DNA of 64,000 nucleotides, taken from the NCBI RefSeq assembly GCF_012641365.1, contig NZ_JABAIM010000005.1, positions 62,001-126,000 on the forward strand. Direction: 5' to 3'. Below are positions 35,069 through 45,518 of this stretch, one piece after another; the stretch's first letter is position 1; every line of letters starts with the position of its first letter. A model generated the notes under the pieces. It was not told where the DNA came from. It did not search any database and saw only the letters and a program-made list of their open reading frames with translations. The position numbers and the translations under genes are program-made. Source of the DNA: Leeia aquatica. Lineage in GTDB: Bacteria > Pseudomonadota > Gammaproteobacteria > Burkholderiales > Leeiaceae.

Positions 35069-36072
35069 AGCAAGCCCGCATTCAGCAGGTCGTGCAGGTG
35101 TATGGCGCCGACCAGCTGTTGTTGTTCATCCAGCACCAGCAAGCTGGTGATTTTGGGTGCCTGTTCCATCAAGGCTATCGCCTCGACGGCCAGGGTATCC
35201 GCCTGCACACAGCGCGGCCTCGGGGTCATGACTTCCCCCACGGTCACGCTGCGCAAATCCGCAAAGCGGGAGACCGCCCGCCGCAGGTCGCCATCGGTAA
35301 AGATGCCTACCAGGGCTTCCGCATCATCCAGCACCGCGGCAAACCCCAGACGCTTGCGGGTGACCACTTCCAGCGCCTGCGGCAACACATCGCTGATGCG
35401 CACCATCGGCAAGTGCTCACCCGCGTGCATCAGGTCGGCCACCTGAATCAACAGCCGCCGCCCCAGCCGTCCACCGGGGTGCGACAGGGCGAAATCATCG
35501 ACGCCAAACCCGCGCCATTCCAGCAGCGCCACCGCCAGCGCATCACCCAGCGCCAGTGCAGCCGTGGTGCTGGTGGTGGGCGCCAATCCCAATGGACAGG
35601 CCTCCTCCCGTACCCCGGCATCCAGCACCACCTCGGCGGCCTTGGCCAGACTGGAGCCGGGATTACCGGTGAGCACCACCAGCGGAATCTTCTGCCGTCT
35701 CAGATAGGGCAACAGGGCCAGCAGTTCATCACTCTCGCCGGAGTAGGACAGCGCCAGCAGCACGTCATCCTGGGTCAGCATCCCCAGGTCGCCATGGCAG
35801 GCCTCTGCCGGGTGCAGGAAAAATGCGGGCGTACCGGTACTCGCCAAGGTCGCCGCAATCTTGCCCGCGATATGGCCGGACTTGCCCATGCCACTGACCA
35901 CCACTCGACCACGACAATCCCGCAGCACCTGCAAAGCTCGCAGTACCTGACCATCCAGCCGATCGGCCAGTGCGGTCAGCGCCTCGGCCTCGACCCGCAG
36001 TACGCGCCGCGTCGTCGCCAGCAAGGAATCGTCATCCGCCGGCATGGCGGACAGGGAGGAATAATCACTCAT
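35065..36072 (-). CDS. kdsD: Arabinose 5-phosphate isomerase KdsD
   Basis: Protein of 335 residues that makes D-arabinose 5-phosphate from ribulose 5-phosphate, the first step of KDO synthesis. It has a SIS sugar-isomerase domain (about 25-190, VVVSGMGKSGHIAGKIAATLAS and HGDLGML) and two CBS domains (about 210-330). The ATG at 36072 fits the family start; an earlier ATG at 36123 adds an unrelated leader. It is the first gene of the minus-strand LPS string and diverges from the antiporter gene. Confidence 0.94.
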   Translation of the reverse strand: MSDYSSLSAMPADDDSLLATTRRVLRVEAEALTALADRLDGQVLRALQVLRDCRGRVVVSGMGKSGHIAGKIAATLASTGTPAFFLHPAEACHGDLGMLTQDDVLLALSYSGESDELLALLPYLRRQKIPLVVLTGNPGSSLAKAAEVVLDAGVREEACPLGLAPTTSTTAALALGDALAVALLEWRGFGVDDFALSHPGGRLGRRLLIQVADLMHAGEHLPMVRISDVLPQALEVVTRKRLGFAAVLDDAEALVGIFTDGDLRRAVSRFADLRSVTVGEVMTPRPRCVQADTLAVEAIALMEQAPKITSLLVLDEQQQLVGAIHLHDLLNAGLL

Positions 36073-36201
36073 GGGTACACAGTATAGCAGCATGCGCGCG
36101 CCCTCCCAATGTGCACACGGCATCTGGCCGGATTATTGCTTGGCCGTCGCATGAGCTGTGTTAAGCTGAAATGGTCTGCAACCTGACCCTTGGCCTGATC
36201 C

Positions 36202-38184
36202 ATGAGTGGTGCCCTGCAACCCGTCCTGCTGCTCTTGGCCATTGCGGTGCTGGTAGTGGTGGCCTGCCGTTTGCTGAAGCAGCCGCCGATTCTGGGCTAT
36301 CTGCTGGTTGGGGTATTGATCGGCCCGCACTTGCTGCACTGGATGCCGGAAAGCGAAGGCACCGAAATCCTCGGCGAGGTGGGCGTCCTGTTTCTGATGT
36401 TCTCCATCGGACTGGAATTCAGCTTGTCGAGTCTGAAAAGCATGCGCAGCAGTGTGCTCGGGCTGGGCGGCGCACAGGTCCTGCTCAGCCTCGCGATCAC
36501 CCCGCTGCTGGCCATGCTGCTACAGCTGGACTGGAAAGCCGGACTGGCGCTGGGGGGTATCCTGGCGATGTCCTCCACCGCCATTGTCAGCAAATTACTG
36601 AGTGAGCGCCGTGAGCTGGACAGTCCCCATGGCCGGCAAGTGTTTGGGGTGTTGCTGTTCCAGGACTTGTCCGTGGTGCCCTTGCTGATCCTGGTGCCGG
36701 CACTGACCCTGGCACCCAGCGGACCCGCCCTGCTCAAGCAGCTGGGTATTGCAGCCCTGCAGGCCGTGGTGGTGCTGGCCGCTATTTTCTATTTTGGCGA
36801 CAAGCTGCTGCGACGCTGGTTTCACTTGGTGGCACGGCAACACTCCAGTGAACTGTTCATCCTCAATGTCTTGCTGGTCACACTGGGCATTGCCTGGCTG
36901 ACATCGCTGGCGCAACTATCGCTGGCGCTGGGGGCCTTCCTTGCCGGCATGCTGATCTCGGAAACCGAGTATCGTTTTGAGGTGGAGGACAGCATTCGCC
37001 CGTTCCGCGATGTGCTGCTGGGGCTGTTCTTTGTCACCATTGGCATGCGGCTGGACCTGCGCCAGCTGTGGCATGTCTGGCCATGGGTGCTACTGTTCTT
37101 CGCCCTGCTGCAGCCGGGCAAACTCTTGATCATCAGCGGCCTGTCCCGACTCTTCCGACACCCGAGTGGCGTAGCGTTGCGCACTGGTTTGCACCTGGCC
37201 CAGGCGGGCGAGTTCGGCTTTGTGTTGCTGGCACTGGCCACACCCGAGGGGCACAGCCTCTTGCCCCCCGCCATCCAGCAGGGCTTGCTGGCCGCCATGG
37301 TGCTCAGCATGTTCACCGCGCCGCTATTGATCCAGCGTAGCGACAAGCTGGTGCTGCGGCTGGTGCGTTCGGAATGGATGAGCCAGTCGCTGCAGCTCAC
37401 GCGCATTGCCATGCAGAGCATGGAACACGACGGTCATGTCATCCTGTGTGGCTATGGCCGCAGTGGGCAGTACCTGTCCCGCATTCTCAGTCAGGAAGAC
37501 GTCCCCTTCATGGCGCTGGACCTTGATCCGGAGCGGGTAGCAGAAGCGACTGCCGCGGGCGAAACCGTGGTGTTTGGTGACGCCGGCAAGCGTGAAGCCC
37601 TGCTGGCCGCCGGGCTGAAACGCGCCCGGGCAGTGGTGGTGACCTTTGATGACACCCACCAGGCCCGCAAGATCATCAGCCATGTACACAGTCTGCAACC
37701 TGGCCTGCCGGTGATCGTCCGCACCCAGGGGCAAGGGGAAGTCGAGCACTTGCGCGAGGCCGGTGCTGCCGAAGTGGTGGCCGAAGTCCTCGAAGGCAGC
37801 CTGATGCTGGCCAGCCACACCCTGATGCTGCTGGGCACGCCCCTCTCCCGCGTACTGCGCCGCATCCGCGACACGCGGGAGCAACAGTATGCTTTGTTCC
37901 GGGGCATATTCGTCGGTGAGAGCGACAGCCATGACGGCCTGGACTGGCGTGAAGCACAGCTGCATTCCGTCACCCTGCCCGAGCATGCGCATGCAACGGG
38001 CAAACCATTGGCCGAGCTGGATTTGAGTCCTTTCGAAGTGTCCATCCGGACAGTGCGGCGTCGGCAAGGCGGCCAACTCACCCCGGCACCCGACCTGTGC
38101 ATTGTGGCTGAGGACACGCTGGTCCTATTGGGCCGCGCTGACAATCTGGCCGCCGCCGAGCGCTATCTGCTGCAAGGGCCGTAA
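36202..38184 (+). CDS. Kef-type (CPA2) cation/proton antiporter with RCK domains
   Basis: Membrane protein of 660 residues: an Na+/H+-exchanger-type transport domain with about twelve helices (about 5-385), an RCK-N NAD-binding domain (VILCGYGRSGQYLSRILSQED, about 410-530) and an RCK-C domain (about 570-655). This matches YbaL/KefB/KefC-type potassium/proton exchangers that acidify the cytoplasm under electrophile stress or export K+. No KefF/KefG ancillary gene is adjacent. The conserved GGILAMSSTAIVSKLL and FQDLSVVP segments are present. Confidence 0.9.
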   Translation: MSGALQPVLLLLAIAVLVVVACRLLKQPPILGYLLVGVLIGPHLLHWMPESEGTEILGEVGVLFLMFSIGLEFSLSSLKSMRSSVLGLGGAQVLLSLAITPLLAMLLQLDWKAGLALGGILAMSSTAIVSKLLSERRELDSPHGRQVFGVLLFQDLSVVPLLILVPALTLAPSGPALLKQLGIAALQAVVVLAAIFYFGDKLLRRWFHLVARQHSSELFILNVLLVTLGIAWLTSLAQLSLALGAFLAGMLISETEYRFEVEDSIRPFRDVLLGLFFVTIGMRLDLRQLWHVWPWVLLFFALLQPGKLLIISGLSRLFRHPSGVALRTGLHLAQAGEFGFVLLALATPEGHSLLPPAIQQGLLAAMVLSMFTAPLLIQRSDKLVLRLVRSEWMSQSLQLTRIAMQSMEHDGHVILCGYGRSGQYLSRILSQEDVPFMALDLDPERVAEATAAGETVVFGDAGKREALLAAGLKRARAVVVTFDDTHQARKIISHVHSLQPGLPVIVRTQGQGEVEHLREAGAAEVVAEVLEGSLMLASHTLMLLGTPLSRVLRRIRDTREQQYALFRGIFVGESDSHDGLDWREAQLHSVTLPEHAHATGKPLAELDLSPFEVSIRTVRRRQGGQLTPAPDLCIVAEDTLVLLGRADNLAAAERYLLQGP

Positions 38185-38289
38185 GCATCTTTGGTTACCC
38201 TTTTTTACCATTTTGCCTGACGCGCATTTAGGCTATGCCGCGGCTTTCTGCGTTAGAATTGCAGCCGACCCCACGATCAGGTAATACCT

Positions 38290-39096
38290 TTGCGCCCTTC
38301 CGCTCCGCTTCTGGATTTGAACGACGTCAGCTTCAGCTATGGCCCCACCCCTGTTCTGCAAGGGGTCAGCCTGCGTCTTGAGCGAGGTCAGATGATCGCG
38401 CTGATGGGTGGCAGCGGCAGCGGCAAGACCACGCTGCTGCGTCTGATTGGTGGGCAACTGCAGCCGTCGCAGGGGCAAATCCGCTTCAATGGCGAGAGCA
38501 CGCTCGGTTTCAACCATCGCCAGCTGTACGCGATGCGCAAACAGATTGGTATGCTGTTCCAGTTTGGCGCCCTGTTCACCGACCTCTCGGTCTACGACAA
38601 CATCGCGTTCCCTTTACGCGAGCACTTTGATTTACCCGAAGTCATGGTGCGTGACCTGGTCCTGATGAAGTTGCATGCGGTCGGTTTGCGGGGCGCTGCC
38701 CGCCAGATGCCGCACGAGCTGTCCGGCGGCATGGCACGACGGGTAGCGCTGGCCCGTGCCATCGCCCTTGACCCGCTGCTGATGCTGTATGATGAGCCGT
38801 TTACCGGGCTGGACCCCATTTCCCTGGGTACCGTTGCCAAACTGATCCGCGAATTGAACGATGCCTTGGGCACCGGCGCCATTCTGGTGACCCATAATGT
38901 GCAGGAATCCCTGCAGCTGGTGGACCATGTTTACTTCCTGTCACGGGGACGCATTGTGGCCGCAGGCAAGCCCGCTGACATCCTGCAGGAGAACGACCCC
39001 TTCGTGCACCAGTTCATCCACGCCGAACCTGACGGCCCGGTTCCCTTTCATGTCCCGGCGGGGGACTACCTCAGTGAACTGGGGCTGCGTCCATGA
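38290..39096 (+). CDS. mlaF: Mla phospholipid transport ATPase MlaF
   Basis: ATPase subunit of 268 residues of the MlaFEDB inner-membrane complex that moves phospholipids between membranes to keep the outer membrane asymmetric. Walker A is GGSGSGKTT, signature LSGGMARRVALARA, Walker B LMLYDEPFTGLDP. The start is TTG at 38290. Its stop overlaps mlaE by 4 bases. Confidence 0.94.
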   Translation: MRPSAPLLDLNDVSFSYGPTPVLQGVSLRLERGQMIALMGGSGSGKTTLLRLIGGQLQPSQGQIRFNGESTLGFNHRQLYAMRKQIGMLFQFGALFTDLSVYDNIAFPLREHFDLPEVMVRDLVLMKLHAVGLRGAARQMPHELSGGMARRVALARAIALDPLLMLYDEPFTGLDPISLGTVAKLIRELNDALGTGAILVTHNVQESLQLVDHVYFLSRGRIVAAGKPADILQENDPFVHQFIHAEPDGPVPFHVPAGDYLSELGLRP

Positions 39097-39884
39097 ACCC
39101 GCTCAAACCGTTGACCTTGCTGGGCGGCCGCACCCGGCGCATGATTGAGCGCCTGGGCTTTGCCACTCGCTTCATGCTGTTTCTGTTGCGCCAGTCTGGT
39201 ACCAGCCTGCGCCGCTTCTCGCTCACCGTGCGTGAAATGTATTTCAGTGGCGTGCTGTCGCTGGTCATCATCAGCGTCTCTGCCTTGTTTGTCGGCATGG
39301 TACTGGGCCTGCAGATGTACGAAACCCTGAAGCGATTTGGTTCCGGCGATGGCGTTGGCACCGTGGTAGCCTTGGCCCTGACCCGAGAGCTCGGGCCGGT
39401 ACTGGCCGCCTTGCTGTTCGCCAGCCGCGCGGGCTCTGCCATGACCGCAGAAATCGGCCTGATGAAAGCCACGGAGCAGCTGCGGGCCATGGAGATGATG
39501 GCAGTAGAACCCGTCGCACGGGTGGTCGCGCCACGTTTCTGGGCGGGTGTCTTGACCATGCCGCTGCTGGCCAGCCTGTTCAACATGATCGGCATCCTTG
39601 GCGGCTATCTGATTGCCGTGCCGGTCATCGGCATTGATGCCGGCGCCTTCTGGGGGCAGATGCAAGCCAATGTCGACTGGCAGCATGACCTGCTCAATGG
39701 CCTGATCAAAAGTACAGTTTTCGGGATTGCGGTCTCTTTCATTGCCGTGTTTGAAGGCTATGATGCGCACCCCACCGCAGAAGGGGTGTCCGCTGCGACA
39801 ACCCGCACCGTGGTGACCTCTTCACTGGTCATCCTGATGCTGGACTTCATCCTGACTGCATTCATGTTTCAAGGAAATGCCTGA
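39093..39884 (+). CDS. mlaE: Mla phospholipid transport permease MlaE
   Basis: Permease of 263 residues, MlaE/YrbE family, with about five membrane segments and the conserved LTRELGPVLAALLFASRAGSAMTAEIGLMKATEQL region. It overlaps mlaF by 4 bases and mlaD by 1 base (TGATG). Confidence 0.95.
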   Translation: MNPLKPLTLLGGRTRRMIERLGFATRFMLFLLRQSGTSLRRFSLTVREMYFSGVLSLVIISVSALFVGMVLGLQMYETLKRFGSGDGVGTVVALALTRELGPVLAALLFASRAGSAMTAEIGLMKATEQLRAMEMMAVEPVARVVAPRFWAGVLTMPLLASLFNMIGILGGYLIAVPVIGIDAGAFWGQMQANVDWQHDLLNGLIKSTVFGIAVSFIAVFEGYDAHPTAEGVSAATTRTVVTSSLVILMLDFILTAFMFQGNA

Positions 39885-40354
39885 TGAACAAATCCGTGAT
39901 GGATACTTGGGTGGGCCTGCTGGTGGCAGCCGGGCTGGGTGCCATGCTGTTTCTTGCCCTTAAGGTAAGCAATCCGGCAGGTTTTGGCGATGAACCCAGC
40001 TTGATACTGAACGCATCGTTCAATAACATTGGGGGCCTCAAGGTCAACGCCCCCGTCAAAAGCTCGGGCGTGGTCATCGGCCGGGTGAACCGCATCCAGT
40101 TCAACCCCAAAACCCATCAGGCCGATGTCACCCTAACCCTGAATACCACCGCCGCTTTCAGCACCGACACCTCGGCCGAGATCCTGACCTCTGGCCTGCT
40201 CGGTGAGCAGTACATCGGTCTGGCGACCGGAGCCGAGGCAACTAATCTGAAATCGGGTGGTCGCATCCAGTATGTCAGTGATGCACTGGTACTGGAACAA
40301 TTGATCAGCCAACTTATAATGAACAAGGCAGCGGACGCCAAACCGTCGCCTTGA
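39884..40354 (+). CDS. mlaD: Mla MCE-domain protein MlaD
   Basis: Protein of 156 residues with an N-terminal membrane anchor (about 8-26) and one MCE domain (FNNIGGLKVNAPVKSSGVVIGRV..., ILTSGLLGEQYIGL). It forms the hexameric lipid-binding ring of the MlaFEDB complex on the periplasmic face. Its start overlaps the mlaE stop. Confidence 0.95.
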   Translation: MNKSVMDTWVGLLVAAGLGAMLFLALKVSNPAGFGDEPSLILNASFNNIGGLKVNAPVKSSGVVIGRVNRIQFNPKTHQADVTLTLNTTAAFSTDTSAEILTSGLLGEQYIGLATGAEATNLKSGGRIQYVSDALVLEQLISQLIMNKAADAKPSP

Positions 40355-40370
40355 CCGAACAGGACGTTTC

Positions 40371-40994
40371 ATGATGTTGTTTGCCGCACTCAGAAAGTAT
40401 TTTGCCGTTTGCATGTTGCTGTGCAGTTCCCTGGCCTTCGCCGCTCATCCGGCCGAGACCTTTGTGGAATCCACCAGCAATGACGTGCTGGCCATCCTCA
40501 AGCGTGAAAGCCGTGCCGGCAACGAGAAAGCCGTGCGCGACCAGATCATGGCCCGGGTACTGCCCCACTTCGACTTTACCCGGATGACCGGGCTTGCCGT
40601 CGGCAAGCACTGGCGCAGTGCCAGCCCGCAGCAACAGCAGGCATTGACCCAGGAGTTCAAAACCCTACTGATCTACAGCTACGCCAACGCCCTGACGGCC
40701 AACAAGGTCGATGCCATCAACGTCAAACCGGTCACCGCCGCCGGTGACAACGGTGAGGTCACGGTGCTGACCGAGGTGATGGTCAGTGGCAAGAAACCGA
40801 TTACCCTTGACTACCGTCTGTCCCCCAGCGGGAATAGCTGGAAAGTGTTTGATGTGATGGTGGCTGGCGCGTCCATCGTCACCACTTACCGCAACAGCTT
40901 CAACCAGTCCATCGCGCAACATGGCGTGGATGGCCTGATCAAGCAGCTGACAGACCGTAATCAGCAATTGGCCAAAGGGGCCACGGGTAGCTGA
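40371..40994 (+). CDS. mlaC: Mla periplasmic phospholipid-binding protein MlaC
   Basis: Periplasmic shuttle of 207 residues carrying phospholipid between MlaA and MlaD. It has a signal peptide (about 1-25, ending AFAA) and the Tol-Tol-Ttg2-type MlaC domain (ILPHFDFTRMTGLAVGKHWRSASPQQQQ; FDVMVAGASIVTTYRNSFN). Sixteen bases follow mlaD. Confidence 0.94.
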   Translation: MMLFAALRKYFAVCMLLCSSLAFAAHPAETFVESTSNDVLAILKRESRAGNEKAVRDQIMARVLPHFDFTRMTGLAVGKHWRSASPQQQQALTQEFKTLLIYSYANALTANKVDAINVKPVTAAGDNGEVTVLTEVMVSGKKPITLDYRLSPSGNSWKVFDVMVAGASIVTTYRNSFNQSIAQHGVDGLIKQLTDRNQQLAKGATGS

Positions 40995-40995
40995 C

Positions 40996-41301
40996 ATGCT
41001 CAAGCGCGAAGGCCAGACCTTGTTTCTGCCCGAGCGGGTTACCCTCAGTACGGTAACCGCGCTCGGCTCGGCTTTTGCGGAAGCCCTGCGCCATCACCAA
41101 GATGCGCTGGTGCTGGATTGTGCGCAGGTCACGGAAGTGGATTCGTCTGCGGTCAGCCTGCTGCTGCATGCGCATCGGTTGGCCAATGAAGCACGCACCA
41201 CCTTGACCATCATACATATCCCGAGCAATCTGGCCCAGCTGATCAGCCTCTACCACCTGCCGGACTTGCAGCACAGTCCCCAGCCAGGCCCCAGCGACTG
41301 A
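40996..41301 (+). CDS. mlaB: STAS-domain protein MlaB
   Basis: STAS protein of 101 residues (LVLDCAQVTEVDSSAVSLLLHA) that binds MlaF and is required for stability and activity of the complex. It begins one base after the mlaC stop. Confidence 0.9.
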   Translation: MLKREGQTLFLPERVTLSTVTALGSAFAEALRHHQDALVLDCAQVTEVDSSAVSLLLHAHRLANEARTTLTIIHIPSNLAQLISLYHLPDLQHSPQPGPSD

Positions 41302-41349
41302 TCCTGCAAACCCTGCTAAAGTAAATACATAACCCCCATTTGCTTCATC

Positions 41350-42102
41350 ATGTCTATGTCAGCCCGCTTACCACTCTCCAGCCTGATCCTGGTCACCGCC
41401 CTTGCCGGGTGTGCCACCCCACAAAACCAGAATGACCCGCTGGAGGGCATCAATCGCCCCATCTATCGCTTCAATACGGCGGTTGATCAAGCCTTGCTGC
41501 GCCCGCTGTCCCAAGCCTACACCGCGGTCGTCCCCGCTCCTGCCCGTCATGGCGTGCATAACTTCTTTGGTAACCTGAACGACATCTGGATCGGCATCAA
41601 CAACCTGCTGCAAGGCAAGCCCAAGGCGGCTGTGTCTGATTGGGGGCGGGTGCTGATCAACAGCACGGTGGGCGTCGCTGGTCTGGTGGATGTCGCCAGC
41701 AAAATGGACCTGGAAAAGCACGACGAAGACCTGGGCCAGACACTGGCGGTCTGGGGCGTGGGCAATGGCCCCTATCTGGTGCTGCCGTTCTTGGGCAGTA
41801 CCACCTTGCGGGACAGCACCGACCTGATCGCCGAGCATGCCCTGCACCAAGACATGATTCCGGACCACTCCACCCGTGACGGCGTCACGGCTTTGCGTAT
41901 TCTGGATGTTCGCGCCCAGTTGCTGGGGGTCGACCACGTGATCAGCGAGGCGGGCGGGCTGGATGAATACGCTTTCATCCGTGACGCCTACCTGCAGCGC
42001 CGCGCCAGTCTGGCTGCGGATGGTGCCACACCCGCAACGGCAGACGAGGATGATCCCGGCCCGACCCCGGAACCTGCCACCACCACACCGGCAACACCCT
42101 GA
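41350..42102 (+). CDS. mlaA: Outer-membrane lipoprotein MlaA (VacJ)
   Basis: Lipoprotein of 250 residues with lipobox LAGC (Cys21) that removes mislocalised phospholipid from the outer leaflet together with porins. The VacJ domain is clear (NDPLEGINRPIYRFN, GRVLINSTVGVAGLVDVAS, WGVGNGPYLVLPFLG). The last 40 residues are an acidic, Pro/Thr-rich tail. It completes an mlaFEDCBA cluster; in E. coli mlaA is elsewhere. Confidence 0.94.
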   Translation: MSMSARLPLSSLILVTALAGCATPQNQNDPLEGINRPIYRFNTAVDQALLRPLSQAYTAVVPAPARHGVHNFFGNLNDIWIGINNLLQGKPKAAVSDWGRVLINSTVGVAGLVDVASKMDLEKHDEDLGQTLAVWGVGNGPYLVLPFLGSTTLRDSTDLIAEHALHQDMIPDHSTRDGVTALRILDVRAQLLGVDHVISEAGGLDEYAFIRDAYLQRRASLAADGATPATADEDDPGPTPEPATTTPATP

Positions 42103-42168
42103 GTAGATATCCTCCGTTCCGCTGGGGCAGAAATGGGGTAGAATCGGTTTTTGCCTTTCCTTCACCCC

Positions 42169-43080
42169 ATGTCTGCCGCCATTGATATCCAGTCCGTCAG
42201 CAAGCGCTTTGGCGCGTTGCAGGCGCTCGACCAGGTCAGCCTGACCGTACAGGAAGGCGAATTCTTTGCCCTGCTCGGCCCTAACGGCGCTGGCAAAACC
42301 ACCCTGATTTCCATCCTGGCCGGCCTGACCCGCGCAGACAGCGGCACCATCCACGTCATGGGGCACGATGTACGGGGTGACTACCGTGCTGCCCGCCGCA
42401 AGCTGGGAATTGTGCCGCAAGAGCTGGTGTTCGACCCCTTCTTTACCGTGCGGGAAACCCTGCAGTTCCAGTCCGGTTATTTTGGCTTGCGACAGAATGA
42501 GGCCTGGATTGACGAGCTGCTGGTCAACCTCGGGCTGGACAGCAAGGCCAACCACAATATGCGCAGCCTGTCCGGCGGCATGAAGCGGCGGGTGCTGGTG
42601 GCGCAGGCCTTGGTACACAAGCCACCGGTCATCGTACTGGACGAGCCCACCGCTGGAGTGGATGTGGAATTGCGGCAGTCGTTGTGGGAATTCATCCAGC
42701 GCCTGAACCGGCAGGGCCACGCCATTGTGCTGACCACCCATTACCTGGAAGAAGCGGAAGCCCTGTGCAGCCGCATCGCCCTGTTGAAGCAAGGGCGGGT
42801 ACTCGCACTGGAAGACAAGCAAAAGCTGCTGTCCCGCGCCGCACCGCGTCAGGTCTTGCTGCGGCTGGCACAGCCCTTGCCGGAAGCCTTGCGTCAGCGC
42901 AGCCTGGGGCAGCAGCCCGATGGCTACTGGGCATTTGAGCTCAACGATGTGGCTCAGCTCGAACCCCTGCTGCACAACCTGCGTGAAGCCGCGCTGACCA
43001 TACAAGACCTCAGCATCACCCAGCCCTCGCTGGAGCAGGTATTCGTGCAAATGATGCAGACACAGCAGGTGGCAGCATGA
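42169..43080 (+). CDS. ABC-2 type exporter ATPase (YadG-like)
   Basis: ABC ATPase of 303 residues: Walker [10 protein letters not shown], signature LSGGMKRRVLVAQAL, Walker B VIVLDEPTAGVD. It matches the ABC-2 exporter ATPases next to the mla genes in many betaproteobacteria. The ATG at 42169 is preferred over a TTG 18 bases upstream. Substrate unknown. Ends overlapping the permease gene by 4 bases. Confidence 0.87.
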   Translation: MSAAIDIQSVSKRFGALQALDQVSLTVQEGEFFALLGPNGAGKTTLISILAGLTRADSGTIHVMGHDVRGDYRAARRKLGIVPQELVFDPFFTVRETLQFQSGYFGLRQNEAWIDELLVNLGLDSKANHNMRSLSGGMKRRVLVAQALVHKPPVIVLDEPTAGVDVELRQSLWEFIQRLNRQGHAIVLTTHYLEEAEALCSRIALLKQGRVLALEDKQKLLSRAAPRQVLLRLAQPLPEALRQRSLGQQPDGYWAFELNDVAQLEPLLHNLREAALTIQDLSITQPSLEQVFVQMMQTQQVAA

Positions 43081-43832
43081 CCGGCTTCCTCACCCTGTTC
43101 TACAAGGAAGTGCTGCGCTTCTGGAAAGTCAGCACCCAGACCATCCTCGCCCCGGTGGTGACCTCGCTGCTGTATCTGACCATTTTTGCGCACGCCATCG
43201 GTCAGCATGTTCAGGTCTACGGCAAGATCCCCTATGCCAGCTTTCTGGTGCCAGGGCTGGTGATGATGGCCATGCTGCAAAATGCCTTTGCCAACACCTC
43301 TAGCAGCCTGATCCAGAGCAAAATCACCGGCAATCTGGTGTTCATCCTGTTGCCGCCACTGGCACACCATGAATTCTTTGCCGCCTATGTGCTGGCCGCC
43401 GTGGTGCGCGGGCTGGCAGTCGGTGCTGGTGTGTTTGTCGCCACCATCTGGTTCTTCCCGTTCGCCCTGCCCCACCCGCTGTGGGCGCTGCTGTTTGCGC
43501 TGATGGGCTGTCTGATGCTGGGAACCCTGGGGTTGATCGCCGGTATCTGGGCCGACAAGTTCGACCAGCTGGCCGGTTTTCAGAATTTCATCATCATGCC
43601 GCTCACCTTCCTGGCCGGGGTGTTCTACTCAACCCACAGCCTACCGGGCGCATGGATGACCCTGTCGCGACTCAACCCCTTTTTCTACCTGATTGACGGT
43701 TTCCGCTTTGGTTTCATCGGCGCATCGGACATCGCGCCGACCACCAGCTTTACCATCATTCTTGCCAGTACCGCCCTGTTGACGGTGCTGGCCTTGCAAC
43801 TGCTGAAGTCCGGCTACAAGCTGCGCCGCTGA
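43077..43832 (+). CDS. ABC-2 type exporter permease (YadH-like)
   Basis: Permease of 251 residues with about six membrane segments and the ABC-2 family region near residue 165 (FIIMPLTFLAGVFYSTHSLP). Pairs with the ATPase just upstream. The exported substrate is not known for this pair. Confidence 0.88.
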   Translation: MTGFLTLFYKEVLRFWKVSTQTILAPVVTSLLYLTIFAHAIGQHVQVYGKIPYASFLVPGLVMMAMLQNAFANTSSSLIQSKITGNLVFILLPPLAHHEFFAAYVLAAVVRGLAVGAGVFVATIWFFPFALPHPLWALLFALMGCLMLGTLGLIAGIWADKFDQLAGFQNFIIMPLTFLAGVFYSTHSLPGAWMTLSRLNPFFYLIDGFRFGFIGASDIAPTTSFTIILASTALLTVLALQLLKSGYKLRR

Positions 43833-43852
43833 GCCGGATACTGGAGAGATTC

Positions 43853-44098
43853 ATGCTGACACCCGAACAACTGCATGCCTATATTGAAGCTGGCCTGCCC
43901 TGTGACCGGCTGGAAGTACGCGGTGATGGCCATCACTTTGAAGCCCTGATCGTGTCACCGGAATTTGCCGGCCTCAACCGGGTACGCCAGCACCAGCGCG
44001 TCTATCAGGCCCTGGGCGATCGCATGCGCGCCGAGATTCATGCCCTTTCGATGCAAACCTTCAGCCCGGAAGAATGGCAAAAACAGAACCCGAACTGA
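43853..44098 (+). CDS. ibaG: BolA/IbaG-family protein
   Basis: BolA-family protein of 81 residues (LEVRGDGHHFEALIVSPEFAGLNRVRQHQRVYQALGDRM). The IbaG branch normally lies next to murA, as here. Family members bind monothiol glutaredoxins and 2Fe-2S clusters; IbaG has a role in acid resistance and envelope function in other bacteria. GGAGAGA precedes the ATG. Confidence 0.9.
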   Translation: MLTPEQLHAYIEAGLPCDRLEVRGDGHHFEALIVSPEFAGLNRVRQHQRVYQALGDRMRAEIHALSMQTFSPEEWQKQNPN

Positions 44099-44211
44099 CC
44101 CCGGAGCGGGGACGGAAAAAACGCGAACCCGGTCTGGCCGGACTGGTCTTGCTCAGCAACCTGCCACTGCTGATCGCCGTGGTGGCCTGGTTGCTGTGGC
44201 GATACGGCTGA
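44074..44211 (+). CDS. Putative 45-residue single-span membrane protein
   Basis: A frame of 45 codons overlaps the end of ibaG by 25 bases and fills the gap to murA. The predicted peptide has a basic N-terminal half (ERGRKKREPG) and one hydrophobic stretch LAGLVLLSNLPLLIAVVAWLL ending WRYG, consistent with an N-in membrane protein. GGAAG sits just before the ATG. It is too short for database-level certainty and no family is recognised. Confidence 0.4.
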   Translation: MAKTEPELTPERGRKKREPGLAGLVLLSNLPLLIAVVAWLLWRYG

Positions 44212-45513
<1,302 letters not shown>

Positions 45514-45518
45514 ACACC

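Noticed and set aside
41368-43050. 560-codon minus-strand frame across mlaA and the ABC exporter ATPase
   Set aside because: Opposite to two well-defined genes; composition is that of a GC-driven antisense frame.
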